DNA from: Gemmatimonadales bacterium UBA2960
GTDB taxonomy: Bacteria > Gemmatimonadota > Gemmatimonadetes > Longimicrobiales > Gaopeijiaceae
Assembly (NCBI GenBank): GCA_002348465.1
Contig: DEBI01000089.1
Location: forward strand, 6,503-61,004
Length of the DNA: 54,502 bases
Reading direction: 5' to 3'
Shown here: in pieces, positions 53,932-54,502 of the stretch
How the letters are laid out: every line of letters begins with the position of its first letter
Position numbering within the stretch: position 1 is the stretch's first letter
The notes under the pieces: model-generated
Told to the model about the DNA's origin: nothing
What the model saw: the letters and a program-made list of their open reading frames with translations, nothing else
The model's database searches: none
Translations under genes and position numbers: made by a program

Positions 53932-54502
53932 GCGAGGAATCACTCGATCGTGCGGTAGGGCTTCTACGTGAGGTTGTAGAGGAAATTCCTCGCTACGCGA
54001 TTGTTTTGGGCTCGGGACTCCATGGAGTGGCAGGGGGGGGGGCTGACCAGGTGGAGGTTCCTTTCCAGGCTGTTCCTGGATTACCAGAAGCTACGGTCTG
54101 CGGTCACCATGGGAGAATCTTGTTCGGATCCTTGTCAGACGTGTCGGTAATTTTTGTCGATGGACGCTTGCACGCCTACGAAGGGCACAAGGTTCAAGAG
54201 ATCGTAAAGCCAATGCGTCTGTTAGCCAGACTCGGTGTCGAGACGGTTATTCTCACAAATGCTGCTGGTGCGGTCGACCCGAGTCTTGAGGTGGGCGATA
54301 TCGTTCTCCTCGAGGATCAAATCAATTTTACGTTCCGCAGCGCCCTTGAGGGCCCGTTCCGGAAAGGCGAGAACCGATTCCTAGATATGAGCCTTCCCTT
54401 CGACCAGGAGATTCAAAAGGTGGTGTGCTGTGCCGCTCGAAGAATTGGTGTCCCCCTGCGTAGCGGCACTTATGCGGGCATGCTGGGCCCATCTTTTGAA
54501 AC
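53928..54502 (+). CDS. punA: Purine nucleoside phosphorylase, N-terminal part (cut by window edge)
   Basis: Splits purine nucleosides with phosphate. About 190 codons are visible: the phosphate loop IVLGSGLHG, PGLPEATVCGHHGRILFG, VDGRLHAYEGH, TNAAGAVDPSLEVGD, DQINFTFRSALEGPF and AGMLGPSFE at the edge, all typical of trimeric class I-type PNPs. No ATG, GTG or TTG exists in frame near the expected N-terminus. The only candidate is a CTG at 53928 that overlaps the nupC-type stop as CTGA, the same pattern as other junctions here, giving N-terminus SEESLDRAVG. A run of ten G at 54033-54042 is in frame. Confidence 0.92.
   Translation, partial: MSEESLDRAVGLLREVVEEIPRYAIVLGSGLHGVAGGGADQVEVPFQAVPGLPEATVCGHHGRILFGSLSDVSVIFVDGRLHAYEGHKVQEIVKPMRLLARLGVETVILTNAAGAVDPSLEVGDIVLLEDQINFTFRSALEGPFRKGENRFLDMSLPFDQEIQKVVCCAARRIGVPLRSGTYAGMLGPSFE
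54033..54042 (+). repeat. Ten-base homopolymeric G tract inside the PNP gene
   Basis: Ten consecutive G bases encode part of an Ala-Gly-Gly-Gly-Ala stretch in the loop after GSGL. The reading frame stays correct across it, and the distance from GSGL to the PGLP motif equals the family's usual spacing. Such tracts slip readily in replication and sequencing. Confidence 0.8.

Overview
The window reads as a chromosomal segment of a Gram-negative bacterium of moderate GC content, densely packed with housekeeping genes and without phage, insertion sequences or CRISPR arrays. My best guess at lineage is Gemmatimonadota or a close relative. The pointers are a SprA-like outer-membrane protein next to lptF/lptG, a DUF5715-like LysM protein, and methionine synthase beside a homocysteine methyltransferase/MTHFR fusion. 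This is inference: no rRNA gene is present to settle it. No gap between genes exceeds 300 bases.

Layout. 1-8.3 kb: the 5' end of an exported protein (minus strand), an Xaa-Pro aminopeptidase coupled to a divergent MTHFR-like protein, then on the minus strand metH and the homocysteine methyltransferase/MTHFR fusion, behind a strongly structured leader. 8.3-18 kb: a DapF homologue that lacks both catalytic cysteines, lptF-lptG, and a very large sprA. 18-27 kb: a TauE/SafE permease, ahcY with an ArsR-methyltransferase regulator (probably a methionine-cycle sensor), a fatty acid desaturase, a sodium:alanine symporter, Mn-type superoxide dismutase, a periplasmic peptidase-like LysM protein and a flavin reductase-like protein. 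27-41 kb: a glycosyltransferase, a type IV pilin, then a long plus-strand run aroC-aroK-topA-trmFO-xerC-hslV-hslU-gcvT-mogA-sigma-54 activator. The topA-trmFO-xerC-hslV-hslU order matches the Bacillus topA-gid-codV-clpQ-clpY order. 40.6-51.6 kb: a minus-strand protein quality-control block of dnaK, htrA, tRNA-Leu(UAG), tig, clpP, clpX, lon, engB and an exported hypothetical protein. 51.8-54.5 kb: a rhomboid protease, a concentrative nucleoside transporter and the 5' part of purine nucleoside phosphorylase, cut by the window edge.

How the genes work together. MetH, the fusion enzyme, AhcY and the ArsR-methyltransferase protein cover homocysteine remethylation, 5-methyl-THF supply, SAH removal and probably its sensing. 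GcvT, TrmFO and the MTHFR proteins share the folate one-carbon pool. HslVU, ClpXP, Lon, HtrA, DnaK and trigger factor together form most of a proteostasis toolkit inside about 16 kb. The nucleoside transporter and PNP form a salvage unit.

Gene packing is extreme. At least eleven junctions overlap as a four-base NTGA, where the stop codon of one gene sits inside the start of the next, and all four NTG starts occur, including an inferred CTG. The most unusual items are the Ser/Ser DapF variant, the hairpin-rich leader of metH, the sprA homologue outside its classical phylum, and the ArsR-methyltransferase/ahcY pair.
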